From Aerococcaceae bacterium zg-252 (GTDB lineage: Bacteria; Bacillota; Bacilli; Lactobacillales; Aerococcaceae), in the NCBI GenBank assembly GCA_016237705.1, contig CP066204.1:372001-436000 (forward strand): a stretch of DNA of 64,000 nucleotides, written 5' to 3'. The position numbers were made by a program, and so were the translations under genes. Shown one piece after another: positions 1-8,961 of this stretch. Positions within the stretch are counted from its first letter, which is position 1. Every line of letters begins with the position of its first letter. The notes beneath the pieces were generated by a model. That model made no database searches and was not told the DNA's origin. It saw nothing but the letters and a program-made list of their open reading frames with translations.

Positions 1-1038
1 TGGGTATTAGTAATGTACATTGGCTATGGTATGACAAGCACAATGTATACCATGCCTCAAATGGCAATATTACCGGCTCATGTGAAAGAAGATAGTCAAC
101 GTAACTTAATTATTGCAATGGGTGCTGCTTCAACAGCGATTGCTTTCACACTAGGTTCTTCTTTCGGTTTAGACATCAAAAACTTCTTTGAAACACAATT
201 TGGTTTCTCAAATGGGTATATTCCTTATATGATTATGTTAGGAGCATTATCTTGCGTTTCATTTTGGAGTTTATTTGCAACGTCTAAAGAAAAATATATT
301 GAACCACTTCCTGAGCGTCCATTGACAGATGATTTAAAACGTATTTTAAAACATAAAGAGTTATCACCATTCTTATTAGTTTGGGTATTAGCATCTTTAG
401 GATATGGATTAGGTTTTGCTTCTTCTGTATATTATGTGATGTACTACTGGGCACGTCCAGATTTAATCGGTCTTTATATGGCAGCAACAGGGCCAGCAGG
501 AATTTTATCAATGGCTGTCGTAATGCCTTTAGCGCTTAAATATTTGAAGAGTGCTCAAAAAGCATTAGCTTTCTCAGTTATTGCATCTGGTGTTTTCTTT
601 GTAGGCTTATTCTTCTTTGGAAAAACAAACTTTACATTATTAATTGTATTAAGTTTCTTAGCATCAATGTTTTCAACAATGCAAAATGCATTAGTTAACG
701 TTTTAGTTAATGATGCGATTGACTATATTCAATTTACAGAAGGAATTTCAGCGAACGGTATTATTTCAGCAATTAAAGGATTTGCACAAAAATGCGGTAA
801 TACATTAACCAATTCAGGACTTTTATTTGTTTTAGGTTTAGTAGGTTATGTGCCAAATGCTATTGGACAACAAAATGACGCTACGATGTTTGCGATTAAC
901 TTCTTACGTTTTGGTGCTCCAGTTGTTTTAGGGTTAATTATGTTATTCGCTTTACGCTTTAACCCAGTTGACAAACATCGTGAAGATATTGCATTAATGA
1001 AATCAATGATTCGTGACCATTCGAATGATAATCAATAA
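1..1038 (+). CDS. GPH-family sugar:cation symporter, 5' truncated by window edge
   Basis: The frame is open from base 1 (W-V-L-V-M-Y-I-G), so the start lies outside the window. About 345 residues remain, with many hydrophobic segments that look like the C-terminal two thirds of a MelB/GPH-type 12-helix carrier. It ends in a short hydrophilic tail without the IIA-like domain found in LacS. GPH carriers import oligosaccharides with Na+ or H+. A GH2 beta-galactosidase follows after a terminator, so a beta-galactoside is the likely cargo (inference). The MFS is the alternative family. Confidence 0.75.
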   Translation, partial: WVLVMYIGYGMTSTMYTMPQMAILPAHVKEDSQRNLIIAMGAASTAIAFTLGSSFGLDIKNFFETQFGFSNGYIPYMIMLGALSCVSFWSLFATSKEKYIEPLPERPLTDDLKRILKHKELSPFLLVWVLASLGYGLGFASSVYYVMYYWARPDLIGLYMAATGPAGILSMAVVMPLALKYLKSAQKALAFSVIASGVFFVGLFFFGKTNFTLLIVLSFLASMFSTMQNALVNVLVNDAIDYIQFTEGISANGIISAIKGFAQKCGNTLTNSGLLFVLGLVGYVPNAIGQQNDATMFAINFLRFGAPVVLGLIMLFALRFNPVDKHREDIALMKSMIRDHSNDNQ

Positions 1039-1065
1039 TATAAATCTTTTAGTATAGAAAATCGT

Positions 1066-1106
1066 GACAACAATTGCTGTTGATAATAGCAGTTGTTGTC
1101 CTTTTT
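1066..1106 (+). terminator. Rho-independent terminator after the GPH transporter
   Basis: A 14-bp stem (GACAACAATTGCTG against TAGCAGTTGTTGTC, with G-U pairs) around a TTGATAA-type loop is followed by CTTTTT. It separates the transporter from the beta-galactosidase gene. Confidence 0.85.
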
Positions 1107-1179
1107 AATAGAGTGTAGGTATTGCACTGGAGATTTTTGACGTAGAAGACAATCTAAATGTGTTATAGGAGTGATAAAA

Positions 1180-3594
1180 ATGAAGAAAAAACAGTTTAAT
1201 GATAATTGGTTGTTTTGGAATAGTGGCGATTCATTTGCATTAGTATGGAATGTGCCAGAGCACGCACGAAAAGTGAATTTACCACATGATGCGATGTTGG
1301 AAGAGCAACCTTATGCTGAAAGTAAAAATGGTGGTAACACAGGGTTTAGAGATGGGCACAATTATGTGTATTTAAAACATATTGATTGTACGCAAGAAGA
1401 TTTAGCCACAGTCAAAATTTTAAAATTTGAAGGTTCTTATATGAACACCTTTGTTTATGTCAATGGACAATTAGCAGGAAAACACCATAATGGTTATACA
1501 GTATTTTATGTACCGATTCATGAGTACTTACATATCGGACAAAATGAAATTCGTGTTGAAGTACGTAATGCAGCGATGAATAACAGTCGCTGGTATTCAG
1601 GTAGTGGTTTGTACCGAGATGTGTATTTATTAGAAAGTGATACCTTATACATTAAAGAAACTGGAACAAGGGTAACGACGCTTTCAGTTGAAAAAGATTT
1701 TGCTGAAATTGAAGTAGCTGTTCCAGTTGTAAATGCTAATTTTGGCTCAAAAGCATTTTCTGTCAAATTAGAGGTGTTCAATGCACAAAATGAAGTGGTA
1801 CAAAGTGAATTGAGACCGTATTATATTAAATCACACGAACAATCTGATATTAAGCTGTGCTTAGGAATTGAAAATCCAGCCTTATGGTTTGCTGAAACAC
1901 CGAATTTATACCAAGTGAAAGTACAATTGTTTGTCAATGAAGTAATTGTAGATGAAGATAGTCAAACATTTGGTATTCGCACGATTCAAGTAGATAGTCG
2001 ACATGGGCTACGTATTAATGGTGAAGTCACTAATTTAAGAGGTGCGTGTATTCACCATGACAGTGGTTTATTGGGTGCAGCAACCTATGAAGCAGCGCAT
2101 CGACGTCAAATTAATATTTTAAAAAATGCTGGTTTTAATGCGATAAGAATGTCTCATCATCCAGCTGCTTCAGCTTTATTAAAGGTATGTGATGAGCTAG
2201 GTATGTATGTGATGGACGAAACTTTTGATATGTGGACTCGCTTTAAGGGAGATTTCGATTATAGTTTAGTATTTGAAGATTATTGGCGTAAAGATGTTTT
2301 GTCAATGGTGCAAAACGATTATAATCACCCAAGTGTGATTTTATATTCGATTGGTAATGAAATTCCTGAAATTGCGACATTGGAAGGTAGTTTACTGGCG
2401 AAAAATATTCATGATTTTATCAAACAATATGATAAGACACGTCCAACTTTAGCTGGTATTAATGGGGTCTTTGCATCGGGAAATCAAATTCCGCAAATAA
2501 CAAGAGATGTTGTGGAGCAAAATAAAGCTGAGGGTCAAGAAATTGTTGGTAATGTGAATGACTTTATGTCAATTATGGAGTCTAGTATGGACAAAATCGT
2601 TGTGCATCCTGCTATTACCAAAAATCTTGAATGGGCGACTGCTGCAACGGATATTGCTGGATATAATTATATGTCAGCACGTTATGAATTAGATGCTCAA
2701 CAGTATCCGAATCGTGTAATGGTTGGTAGTGAAACTTATCCACCTGAAATTGCACGCAATTGGAAACTTGTTAAACAACTTCCTAGTGTCATTGGTGACT
2801 TTACATGGACTGGTTGGGATTATATTGGTGAAGCTGGTGTTGGTGTGCCGGCATATCAATTTGGCGAAGGTGGTTTTGGTGCACAATTCCCATGTCAGCT
2901 AGCTTATAGTGGTGATATTGATATTACTGGAACACGTCGTCCATTATCATACTATCGTGAAATTGTTTTTGGTCTAAGAAACGAACCGTATATTGCTGTT
3001 CAAAAACCAGAACATTACGGCAAAAAATTGATTAAGACACCTTGGGTATTGTCAGATGCGATTAGTTCATGGAACTGGAATGGTTTTGAAGCAAAACCGA
3101 TTATTGTTGAAGTGTACGCACCAGGTGATGAAGTGGAATTGTATCTCAATGACCAACTGATTGCTAAAAAAGCTATTGGTGAGGCACTAGACTATCGAAC
3201 ATTGTTTGAATTAACTTATCAACCGGGTGAATTAAAAGCTGTCAATTATGCTAATGGAGAAAAAATAGCTGAAACTATTTTACAAACTGCTGATAGTGAT
3301 AATCTTTCGATTGCAACTAAGGTGGAACAATTCGATGATTTGTCCTATGTGGAAATTGAATTGCATGATGCTAAAGGCAATCTGATTACGAATAGTGACC
3401 AAAATCTTACAGTAGAATTGAATGGTGCAGAGTTGCTTGGTTTTGGAACAGGTAATCCTAAGCCGGTAGAACATTATTTAAGTAATCGTACGACAACATT
3501 CTTCGGTAAGGCATTATTAATTGTGCGTAAACAGAATGCTCGTGCAGAAGTAAAAATTATGAGCGATATGTTACATAAGGAAATTGTATTTTAG
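1180..3594 (+). CDS. Glycoside hydrolase family 2 beta-galactosidase
   Basis: An 804-residue cytoplasmic enzyme predicted to cleave terminal beta-D-galactosides. It has the GH2 order: sugar-binding jelly-roll (about 1-170), immunoglobulin-like domain, then TIM barrel from about residue 280. The acid/base is the Glu in SIGNEIPE (about E394) and the nucleophile the Glu in GSETYPPE (about E518). A beta-sandwich C-terminus (DUF4982-like) follows, and there is no signal peptide. The ATG at 1180 is chosen over the in-frame GTG at 1171 because that GTG lies inside the AGGAG ribosome site. It is shorter than LacZ (about 1000 residues). Beta-glucuronidase is the main alternative; the preceding GPH transporter fits either. 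Confidence 0.85.
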   Translation: MKKKQFNDNWLFWNSGDSFALVWNVPEHARKVNLPHDAMLEEQPYAESKNGGNTGFRDGHNYVYLKHIDCTQEDLATVKILKFEGSYMNTFVYVNGQLAGKHHNGYTVFYVPIHEYLHIGQNEIRVEVRNAAMNNSRWYSGSGLYRDVYLLESDTLYIKETGTRVTTLSVEKDFAEIEVAVPVVNANFGSKAFSVKLEVFNAQNEVVQSELRPYYIKSHEQSDIKLCLGIENPALWFAETPNLYQVKVQLFVNEVIVDEDSQTFGIRTIQVDSRHGLRINGEVTNLRGACIHHDSGLLGAATYEAAHRRQINILKNAGFNAIRMSHHPAASALLKVCDELGMYVMDETFDMWTRFKGDFDYSLVFEDYWRKDVLSMVQNDYNHPSVILYSIGNEIPEIATLEGSLLAKNIHDFIKQYDKTRPTLAGINGVFASGNQIPQITRDVVEQNKAEGQEIVGNVNDFMSIMESSMDKIVVHPAITKNLEWATAATDIAGYNYMSARYELDAQQYPNRVMVGSETYPPEIARNWKLVKQLPSVIGDFTWTGWDYIGEAGVGVPAYQFGEGGFGAQFPCQLAYSGDIDITGTRRPLSYYREIVFGLRNEPYIAVQKPEHYGKKLIKTPWVLSDAISSWNWNGFEAKPIIVEVYAPGDEVELYLNDQLIAKKAIGEALDYRTLFELTYQPGELKAVNYANGEKIAETILQTADSDNLSIATKVEQFDDLSYVEIELHDAKGNLITNSDQNLTVELNGAELLGFGTGNPKPVEHYLSNRTTTFFGKALLIVRKQNARAEVKIMSDMLHKEIVF

Positions 3595-3626
3595 TAAGTG
3601 CTAAATTTGGGATTTTATCTCACTTG

Positions 3627-3662
3627 AAAGACTATGCAGTTAATACTGTGTAGTCTTTTTTT
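3627..3662 (+). terminator. Terminator after GH2 gene
   Basis: A stem of AAAGACTA plus TGCAGT against ACTGTG plus TAGTCTTT has a TAAT loop and runs into a T7 tract. Confidence 0.85.
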
Positions 3663-3809
3663 AGTCTATATATTTGAATGGAAACATATAAATTATTCTC
3701 GACGAGTATGCGAGTGTGAGGAATAAATTCTTCAACTCCATTATTTGATTTTATACGCATTTTATGCGAAACTGTATAAGATAGAAATAATGAATGGAGA
3801 CGATTCTAA

Positions 3810-4886
3810 GTGAATAATCAAACATTTCAATTAATTAAACAATTAACCGAAGTACAAGGGATTTCAGGTAATGAAAGACGTGTGCGTGAAGTCATTCGTG
3901 AGAAGATGACACCTTTAGTTGATGAAGTTCACCAATCGCCATTAGGAAATTTATTTGGGGTTAAACATAGCCAAATAGCAGATGCCCCACGTTTAATGGT
4001 AGCTGCGCACATGGACGAAGTTGGATTCATGATTAGTCGTATTACGGATAATGGGCTATTTGCTGTTATTCCAGTAGGTGGGTGGAATCCATATAGTATT
4101 TCAGCACAACGTTATACTTTGCAGACAAAAAAAGGGGATTATGTCTGCATTTCATCATCTGTTGCCCCTCATTTATTGCGTGGTAAATCAGAAGGACAAA
4201 GTGTGAAAGCAGAGGATATTCTCTTTGATGCTGGATTTACAAGTAAAGAGGAAGCTCTTGAGTATGGTGTGCGTCCAGGTGATTCAATTGTGCCACAAAC
4301 GGAAACAGTCAAAACTGCGAATGGAAAAAATATTATTAGCAAGGCTTGGGATAACCGTTATGGTTGTGCCGTTATGTTAGAGACATTAGCATCTGTAAAA
4401 GATTTAGTTTTGCCGAACCATTTAATCGCTGGAGCTTCTGTACAAGAAGAAGTTGGTTTGCGTGGGATTAAAGGGGCAGTACATCAATTCCAACCAGATT
4501 TATTTTTAGCTGTTGACTGTTCTCCAGCTGGTGATGCGGAAGGTAAGAAAGATGAATTTGGTCAATTAGGACAAGGATTTTTATTACGTATGCAAGACCC
4601 AGGTCATATTACTCATAAAGGATTAAGAGATTATTTATTGGATATAGCTGAAAGTAATCATATTCCGTATCAATATTTCTTTTCTAAAGGTGGAACGGAC
4701 GCTGGGGCTGCACATGTGATGAATAATGGAGTGCCAAGTGGTGTCATCGGTGTTCCAGGACGTTATATTCACGGACATCAGACATTATTTAGTATTTCAG
4801 ACTATGAAGCAGCACGTGAAATGCTGTTGAAAATTGTGACAACATTTGATAGAACAACATTAAATTCAATTTTAAAACAAGGGTAG
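3810..4886 (+). CDS. pepA: M42-family glutamyl aminopeptidase
   Basis: A 358-residue cytoplasmic metallo-aminopeptidase that removes N-terminal acidic residues from peptides. Visible M42 features are AHMDEVGF (about H67/D69, metal ligands), QEEVGLRG (catalytic Glu pair) and KGGTDAGAAH near the C-terminus. The length is typical for the family. The start is a GTG, about 10 nt after ATGGAGA. It is the first gene of a pepA-ytpR arrangement common in Lactobacillales; the stop lies within the ribosome site of ytpR, so the two are probably coupled. A CGCAT-TTT-ATGCG palindrome at 3756-3768 lies upstream and may be an operator. Confidence 0.92.
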   Translation: MNNQTFQLIKQLTEVQGISGNERRVREVIREKMTPLVDEVHQSPLGNLFGVKHSQIADAPRLMVAAHMDEVGFMISRITDNGLFAVIPVGGWNPYSISAQRYTLQTKKGDYVCISSSVAPHLLRGKSEGQSVKAEDILFDAGFTSKEEALEYGVRPGDSIVPQTETVKTANGKNIISKAWDNRYGCAVMLETLASVKDLVLPNHLIAGASVQEEVGLRGIKGAVHQFQPDLFLAVDCSPAGDAEGKKDEFGQLGQGFLLRMQDPGHITHKGLRDYLLDIAESNHIPYQYFFSKGGTDAGAAHVMNNGVPSGVIGVPGRYIHGHQTLFSISDYEAAREMLLKIVTTFDRTTLNSILKQG

Positions 4887-4896
4887 AGGTGTGACT

Positions 4897-5526
4897 ATGT
4901 GGTTAGCATTTTATAATCAAGAGGGTATCGGTGATGTTTTATTATTAACAAGTGGAACGGTTGCTGATGAACATATCGAAACGAAGTCGAATGACAATGT
5001 TACAGTTATTTATGATGAAATAACAAAACAGCCAGTGTCGATTAATATTTTTGGTGTTGCTGAGACATTGGGTTTAACTGGTAATGGTGCGATTGAATTG
5101 CATGATGAGCAAGTTAAATCTGTAAATCAGTTGATTCAGAAAGCGGGATTCGATATTGAAATTTCGGTTGATAATTCGCCTAAATTTGTGGTTGGACATG
5201 TGGAAACATGTGTGCCACATGAAGATAGCGACCATTTGAGTGTCACAACCATTCGAGTGGCAGCAGACGAAGTATTACAAATTGTGTGTGGTGCTCGTAA
5301 TATTGCCAAAGGATTAAAGGTATTGGTTGCCTTACCTGGTGCCGTAATGCCGAGTGGGTTAATTATTTGGCCAGGAGAATTGCGTGGTGTGGTAAGTAAT
5401 GGTATGGTTTGCTCGACACGTGAATTAGAGTTAACACATATTGAAGATTATCCAGGCATTTGGGAATTGAAATCAGATTTGCCAATAGGTATGCCATTAT
5501 CTGAAGTAGTTGCGCAATATGCGTAA
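4897..5526 (+). CDS. ytpR: YtpR family protein with EMAP/tRNA-binding domain
   Basis: 209 residues. The N-terminal half is a DUF4479-like domain; the C-terminal half (about 95-205) is the OB-fold tRNA-binding domain also found at the N-terminus of PheT, seen in VGHVETCVPHEDSDHL, QIVCGARNIAKG and GMVCSTRELEL. A role in tRNA binding follows from the family; the cellular job is not established. The ATG at 4897 is preferred over the GTG at 4891 because GAGGTG at 4886-4891 is its ribosome site. The site overlaps the pepA stop codon, indicating cotranscription. Confidence 0.88.
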   Translation: MWLAFYNQEGIGDVLLLTSGTVADEHIETKSNDNVTVIYDEITKQPVSINIFGVAETLGLTGNGAIELHDEQVKSVNQLIQKAGFDIEISVDNSPKFVVGHVETCVPHEDSDHLSVTTIRVAADEVLQIVCGARNIAKGLKVLVALPGAVMPSGLIIWPGELRGVVSNGMVCSTRELELTHIEDYPGIWELKSDLPIGMPLSEVVAQYA

Positions 5527-5566
5527 ATATGTAGAGCCAGTCGATATTAGAAAGTAGGTCGGATAG

Positions 5567-6127
5567 ATGAATTATGATGGTCCTGTTTATAAAAAGGCAA
5601 ACGAACAGAAAAAAAGACGATTTCAGTCACACTCTGTAAAGCAAAAACGTCAATTTGAATTGAAACAACCATCATTGCTTGATGATACTGCTCGTTCTAC
5701 TACACGCTATACCTTGCCTGAGAGTGCAAAAGGATTACGTCAGTACCAAAATTTAACGCCACCAGTTAATGCTAAAACGCTTAATCATCGGATTGAACAA
5801 GCGAATTTAACTGATTCGGAAGCAATGGTGCCAGAGAGTGAGTACCAAGTCCCTTTTTTAAATAAAACAAAAAAGACGGCAGTGTGGAAGACAGCTGTCG
5901 CACAAGAAAGCGATGAGAAAGTAAGTGCTCCAAATAATAAACGCACACTTTCACATCACTATCAGCCGGCATTAAAATCTATTTTTAGTGAAGTTCCAAA
6001 AGTTACAGAAAGTGTAGTTGAAGCATCACCTGTAAAGTCGATTGATACGAAAAATATTCGGACTATTTCGACACGATTAATTAAAGATAAGAGTAGTTAC
6101 TTATTGTTTGTTGAAGTAAGTAATTAG
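5567..6127 (+). CDS. Hypothetical basic, low-complexity protein between ytpR and murC
   Basis: 186 residues, strongly hydrophilic, rich in K/Q/S/T, with no membrane segment or recognised domain; it looks largely disordered. It starts [18 protein letters not shown] after GTAGGTCGG. In related genomes an FtsK/SftA-type DNA translocase gene often occupies this slot, and those proteins begin with a disordered, basic N-terminal region. This could be what is left of such a protein after loss of the motor domain (inference). No Walker motifs are present. It lies 19 bp before murC and is probably cotranscribed. Confidence 0.6.
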   Translation: MNYDGPVYKKANEQKKRRFQSHSVKQKRQFELKQPSLLDDTARSTTRYTLPESAKGLRQYQNLTPPVNAKTLNHRIEQANLTDSEAMVPESEYQVPFLNKTKKTAVWKTAVAQESDEKVSAPNNKRTLSHHYQPALKSIFSEVPKVTESVVEASPVKSIDTKNIRTISTRLIKDKSSYLLFVEVSN

Positions 6128-6146
6128 CATTGTAAAGGAGCAAATT

Positions 6147-7481
6147 ATGTTATCACATGATACCCTATATCATTTTGTTGGAATAAAAGGTTCTGGAATG
6201 AGTGCATTGGCATTGATTATTCATGACAGTGGCTACAAAGTACAAGGTAGTGATATTCCAAAATATTTTTTCACACAACAAGAGTTAGAAAATAAAAAAA
6301 TTACATTATTGGAGTTTGATGCAGCTAATATTCAAGCAGGGCAGACGATTATTGCAGGAAATGCGTTTACAGATGAGCATCCAGAATTGGTTCGTGCACG
6401 TGAATTAGGTTTGCCGATTTATCGTTACCATGAATTTTTAGGTAAATTAATTTCAGGTTATACTAGTGTTGCGATTACTGGTTCACATGGAAAAACATCA
6501 ACAACTGGTTTGATGTCGCATACATTAAGTCACTTAGCTCCAATTAATTATTTAATTGGTGACGGAACAGGATTTGGTCAACTAAATGCAACCTATTTTG
6601 CGTTGGAAGCATGTGAATATCGTCGTCATTTTTTAGCTTATCAACCTGATTATGCTGTGATGACGAATGTTGATTTTGACCACCCTGATTACTATCAATC
6701 GATTGATGATGTTTTTTCAGCGTTTCAATCTTTTGCGAAACAAGCTAAAAAAGCTATTGTTGCTTGTGGAGAAGATGCGTATTTAAGAAAATTAGAAGCT
6801 GATGTTCCAGTTTACTACTATGGTTTCTCAAATGAATCTGATTTTTATGCTAAAAATATTGTGCGTACCGTTGACGGCTCGACCTTTGATGTGTATCGTG
6901 GTGAGCAATTATTGGGTCATTTTTCAATTCCAACTTATGGCGAACATAATATATTAAATGCGTTGTCAGTTATTGCGGTGTTGACACTTGAAGGATTTGC
7001 TCCAGCAGACATTAAAACTCATTTGGCGACATTTGGTGGTGTAAAACGTCGTTTTTCAGTTAAACAAGTGTATGATTTAACAGTGATTGACGATTATGCA
7101 CATCATCCGTCTGAAATCCGCGCAACCATTGATGCTGCTAAGCAAAAATATCCGAATCGTAAAGTTGTTGCGATTTTCCAACCACATACATTTAGTCGAA
7201 CAGTTGCCTTATTAGAAGAATTTAGTGAAGCATTGAATTTAGCTGATGAAGTTCATTTAGTAGATATTTTTAACTCTGCTAGAGAAAGTAAAGGCGCTGT
7301 GACGATTCATGATTTAGCAGCAAAAGTTAAAGGTGATGTTGAAATCATTTCTTCAGAACATTTATCACCACTGATGAATACTCAAGATGCCGTATTATTA
7401 TTTATGGGTGCTGGAGATATTGATAACTTGGCACGTCAATTCGAAACGGCTTATGGGCAATTAAAAGGTAATAAATTATAG
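6147..7481 (+). CDS. murC: UDP-N-acetylmuramate--L-alanine ligase
   Basis: 444 residues, the usual length. MurC adds L-Ala to UDP-MurNAc in the cytoplasm, the first peptide step of peptidoglycan synthesis. The Rossmann N-terminal domain carries [13 protein letters not shown], the central ATP-binding domain carries [11 protein letters not shown] and [10 protein letters not shown], and the C-terminal domain carries [13 protein letters not shown] and FQPHTFSR. The ribosome site AAAGGAG precedes the ATG. The ytpR-(x)-murC order is conserved in Firmicutes. Confidence 0.96.
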   Translation: MLSHDTLYHFVGIKGSGMSALALIIHDSGYKVQGSDIPKYFFTQQELENKKITLLEFDAANIQAGQTIIAGNAFTDEHPELVRARELGLPIYRYHEFLGKLISGYTSVAITGSHGKTSTTGLMSHTLSHLAPINYLIGDGTGFGQLNATYFALEACEYRRHFLAYQPDYAVMTNVDFDHPDYYQSIDDVFSAFQSFAKQAKKAIVACGEDAYLRKLEADVPVYYYGFSNESDFYAKNIVRTVDGSTFDVYRGEQLLGHFSIPTYGEHNILNALSVIAVLTLEGFAPADIKTHLATFGGVKRRFSVKQVYDLTVIDDYAHHPSEIRATIDAAKQKYPNRKVVAIFQPHTFSRTVALLEEFSEALNLADEVHLVDIFNSARESKGAVTIHDLAAKVKGDVEIISSEHLSPLMNTQDAVLLFMGAGDIDNLARQFETAYGQLKGNKL

Positions 7482-7511
7482 TAAACGAATGAGTTAGATT
7501 GGAGGAAGATG

Positions 7512-8432
7512 ATGCGAATTCAACAATTGCAATATTTAGAAAAAATTGCTGAAACAGGGTCAATGAATGAGGCGGCAAAACAATTATTTGTTTCTCAACC
7601 CAGTCTAACTCAAGCAATTAAAGAGCTAGAAAAAGAGTACCAAATCCAATTGTTTTATCGCAGTAAGACAGGAATGACTTTGACGAATGAAGGGCGTGAG
7701 TTTATTAATTATACTCGAGCGATTCTTGACCAAGTGAATTTATTGGATACTAAGTATAAGTCTGGTACGATTCGTAAACAAATTTTTAGTGTATCGGCTC
7801 AGCATTATGCCTTTGTGGTACATGCTTTTGTTGAATTAGTAAAATTGGTCGGTGGCGATGAATATGATTTTACATTGCGAGAAACCATGACGCAGCATAC
7901 GCTCGATGATGTGCAATCGTTTAAGAGTGAAATTGGTGTTATCTATTTAAGTCATTTTAATGAATCAGTATTGAAAAACTTAATTAATGAGAAAGAATTA
8001 GAATTTATTCCACTGTTCGAAGCATTTCCACATGTGTTTGTGGGACGAGATAATCCTTTAACGCAAAAAGAACGAGTGACATTAGAAGATTTAGAAGAGT
8101 ATCCATATCTTTCATACGAACAAGGTGATACCAATTCGTACTATTTTTCAGAAGAAATTTTAAGTACATTGTATCGCAAAAAACATATTCAAATTAGTGA
8201 CCGTGCGACGATTTTTAATTTAATGGTTGGATTGAATGGTTACACAATTAGTTCAGGAATCATTAGTAGTGCACTCAATGATGAAAAAATCGTAGCAATT
8301 CCTCTAGATGTTGATGAATCAATGACATTGGGCTATATTAAGCACAAAAAGATTAGTTTAAGTGCAATGGGTCAACAATATATTGAGTTATTGAAGCAAA
8401 ATATTAGTGACTATGGATTTAATTTGTTATAA
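7512..8432 (+). CDS. LysR-type transcriptional regulator
   Basis: 306 residues. The N-terminal winged helix-turn-helix is clear (QYLEKIAETGSMNEAAKQLFVSQPSLTQAIKELEKE), followed by a LysR substrate-binding domain. The second ATG at 7512 gives better spacing from GGAGG (7501-7505) than the ATG at 7509. It lies 30 bp after murC. The target and effector are unknown; the next gene, trpB, has its own promoter and leader, so a link to it would be speculative. Confidence 0.88.
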   Translation: MRIQQLQYLEKIAETGSMNEAAKQLFVSQPSLTQAIKELEKEYQIQLFYRSKTGMTLTNEGREFINYTRAILDQVNLLDTKYKSGTIRKQIFSVSAQHYAFVVHAFVELVKLVGGDEYDFTLRETMTQHTLDDVQSFKSEIGVIYLSHFNESVLKNLINEKELEFIPLFEAFPHVFVGRDNPLTQKERVTLEDLEEYPYLSYEQGDTNSYYFSEEILSTLYRKKHIQISDRATIFNLMVGLNGYTISSGIISSALNDEKIVAIPLDVDESMTLGYIKHKKISLSAMGQQYIELLKQNISDYGFNLL

Positions 8433-8647
8433 AGATAATACAAATTTTGGCTAGCTTGAACTATTGGGTTAAAAGGTTACGGATATATTAGGTGTAATGG
8501 GTAAGATGAAAAAAGGGACTGTGCAGAATGTCCAAAAATTTTAACAAATGAAATTAAAGATGCTGATTTAACAACATTCTTTTTCTTTAGATTGTTGAAA
8601 TTTCTGACTTTTTGCCCAGTCCTGTTTGTGTTTTGAAAATTTTTTCA
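8433..8647. other. Intergenic region between the LysR gene and the trpB leader
   Basis: There is no gene. It holds a 110-nt imperfect inverted repeat at 8514-8623, listed separately, which probably ends the LysR transcript. The rest is AT-rich with nothing recognisable. Confidence 0.6.
8514..8623. repeat. Long imperfect hairpin element (copy 1)
   Basis: AGGGACTG at the left end pairs with CAGTCCT at the right end, and AAATTTTAACAAAT pairs internally with ATTGTTGAAATTT. The right arm carries TTTTTGCCCAGTCC. Similar elements with the GACTGGGCAAAAA core occur at 10162-10250 and 26265-26344. It may act as a terminator or be a small non-autonomous repeat. Confidence 0.55.
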
Positions 8648-8676
8648 TTGACATCGAATGTAAGCGATGTTATGAT
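8648..8676 (+). promoter_or_regulatory. Sigma-A promoter of the trpL-trpB transcript
   Basis: TTGACA (8648-8653), a 17-bp spacer and TATGAT (8671-8676) form a near-consensus promoter. An inverted repeat CATCG-N8-CGATG (8652-8669) overlaps the -35 and fills the spacer, where a repressor could bind. Confidence 0.8.
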
Positions 8677-8706
8677 AGGGCTATCAAAAAGGAAGGAGCC
8701 ACATTT

Positions 8707-8760
8707 ATGTTATTCAATAAATTTACAAATGTATATCGTTGGCAAGCTTGGCATAGATAG
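8707..8760 (+). CDS. trpL: trp leader peptide with two Trp codons (trpL-like)
   Basis: A 17-codon reading frame starts with ATG 8707 after a strong AAGGAAGGAG ribosome site and ends with TAG at 8758-8760. The product reads MLFNKFTNVYRWQAWHR. Two Trp codons (8740-8742, 8749-8751) lie just before the stop. A short translated frame rich in the pathway's amino acid, between a promoter and competing hairpins ahead of trpB, is the hallmark of ribosome-mediated attenuation. The peptide itself is unlikely to have a function. Confidence 0.85.
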   Translation: MLFNKFTNVYRWQAWHR

Positions 8761-8882
8761 GTTGTAGACTTGGAGAAACATAATCCATGGATACAGCCCA
8801 GTTTTGACTGCAGTTGTATCTATGTGGCGATTTTATCAGTTTACCACGTAGATGTTTTTGATACATACTATGTGGTTTTTTT
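8752..8882 (+). promoter_or_regulatory. Transcription attenuator of trpB: competing hairpins and terminator 1
   Basis: Alternative pairings can be traced by eye. (a) CATGGATACA (8786-8795) or the end of the leader frame (8752-8767) can pair with 8808-8824. (b) ATCTATGTGG (8818-8827) can pair with CCACGTAGAT (8844-8853), an antiterminator. (c) ACCACGTAGATGT (8843-8855) pairs with ACATACTATGTGGT (8863-8876), followed by T7, a terminator. Pairings (b) and (c) are mutually exclusive, as required for attenuation. Which structure wins during stalling cannot be settled without folding. Confidence 0.75.
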
Positions 8883-8934
8883 GCTTAGCAATTTGTATCC
8901 ATGTAGTATGAATACAAATTGTTAAGCGTTTTTT
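8883..8934 (+). terminator. Second terminator in the trpB leader
   Basis: GCTTAGCAATTTGTAT (8883-8898) pairs over 16 positions (one G-U) with ATACAAATTGTTAAGC (8912-8927), followed by GTTTTTT. It directly follows terminator 1 and lies 27 bp before the trpB ATG. Its loop (8899-8910) is complementary to the right arm of terminator 1 (8864-8875), so the two could be linked. Confidence 0.8.
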
Positions 8935-8961
8935 ATATTTTAATATTAGGAGGAAATAAAT

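Noticed and set aside
8433-8961. T-box riboswitch before trpB
   Set aside because: No T-box consensus (TGGNACCGCG-like) or specifier-loop architecture is visible; the leader has a translated Trp-codon frame instead.
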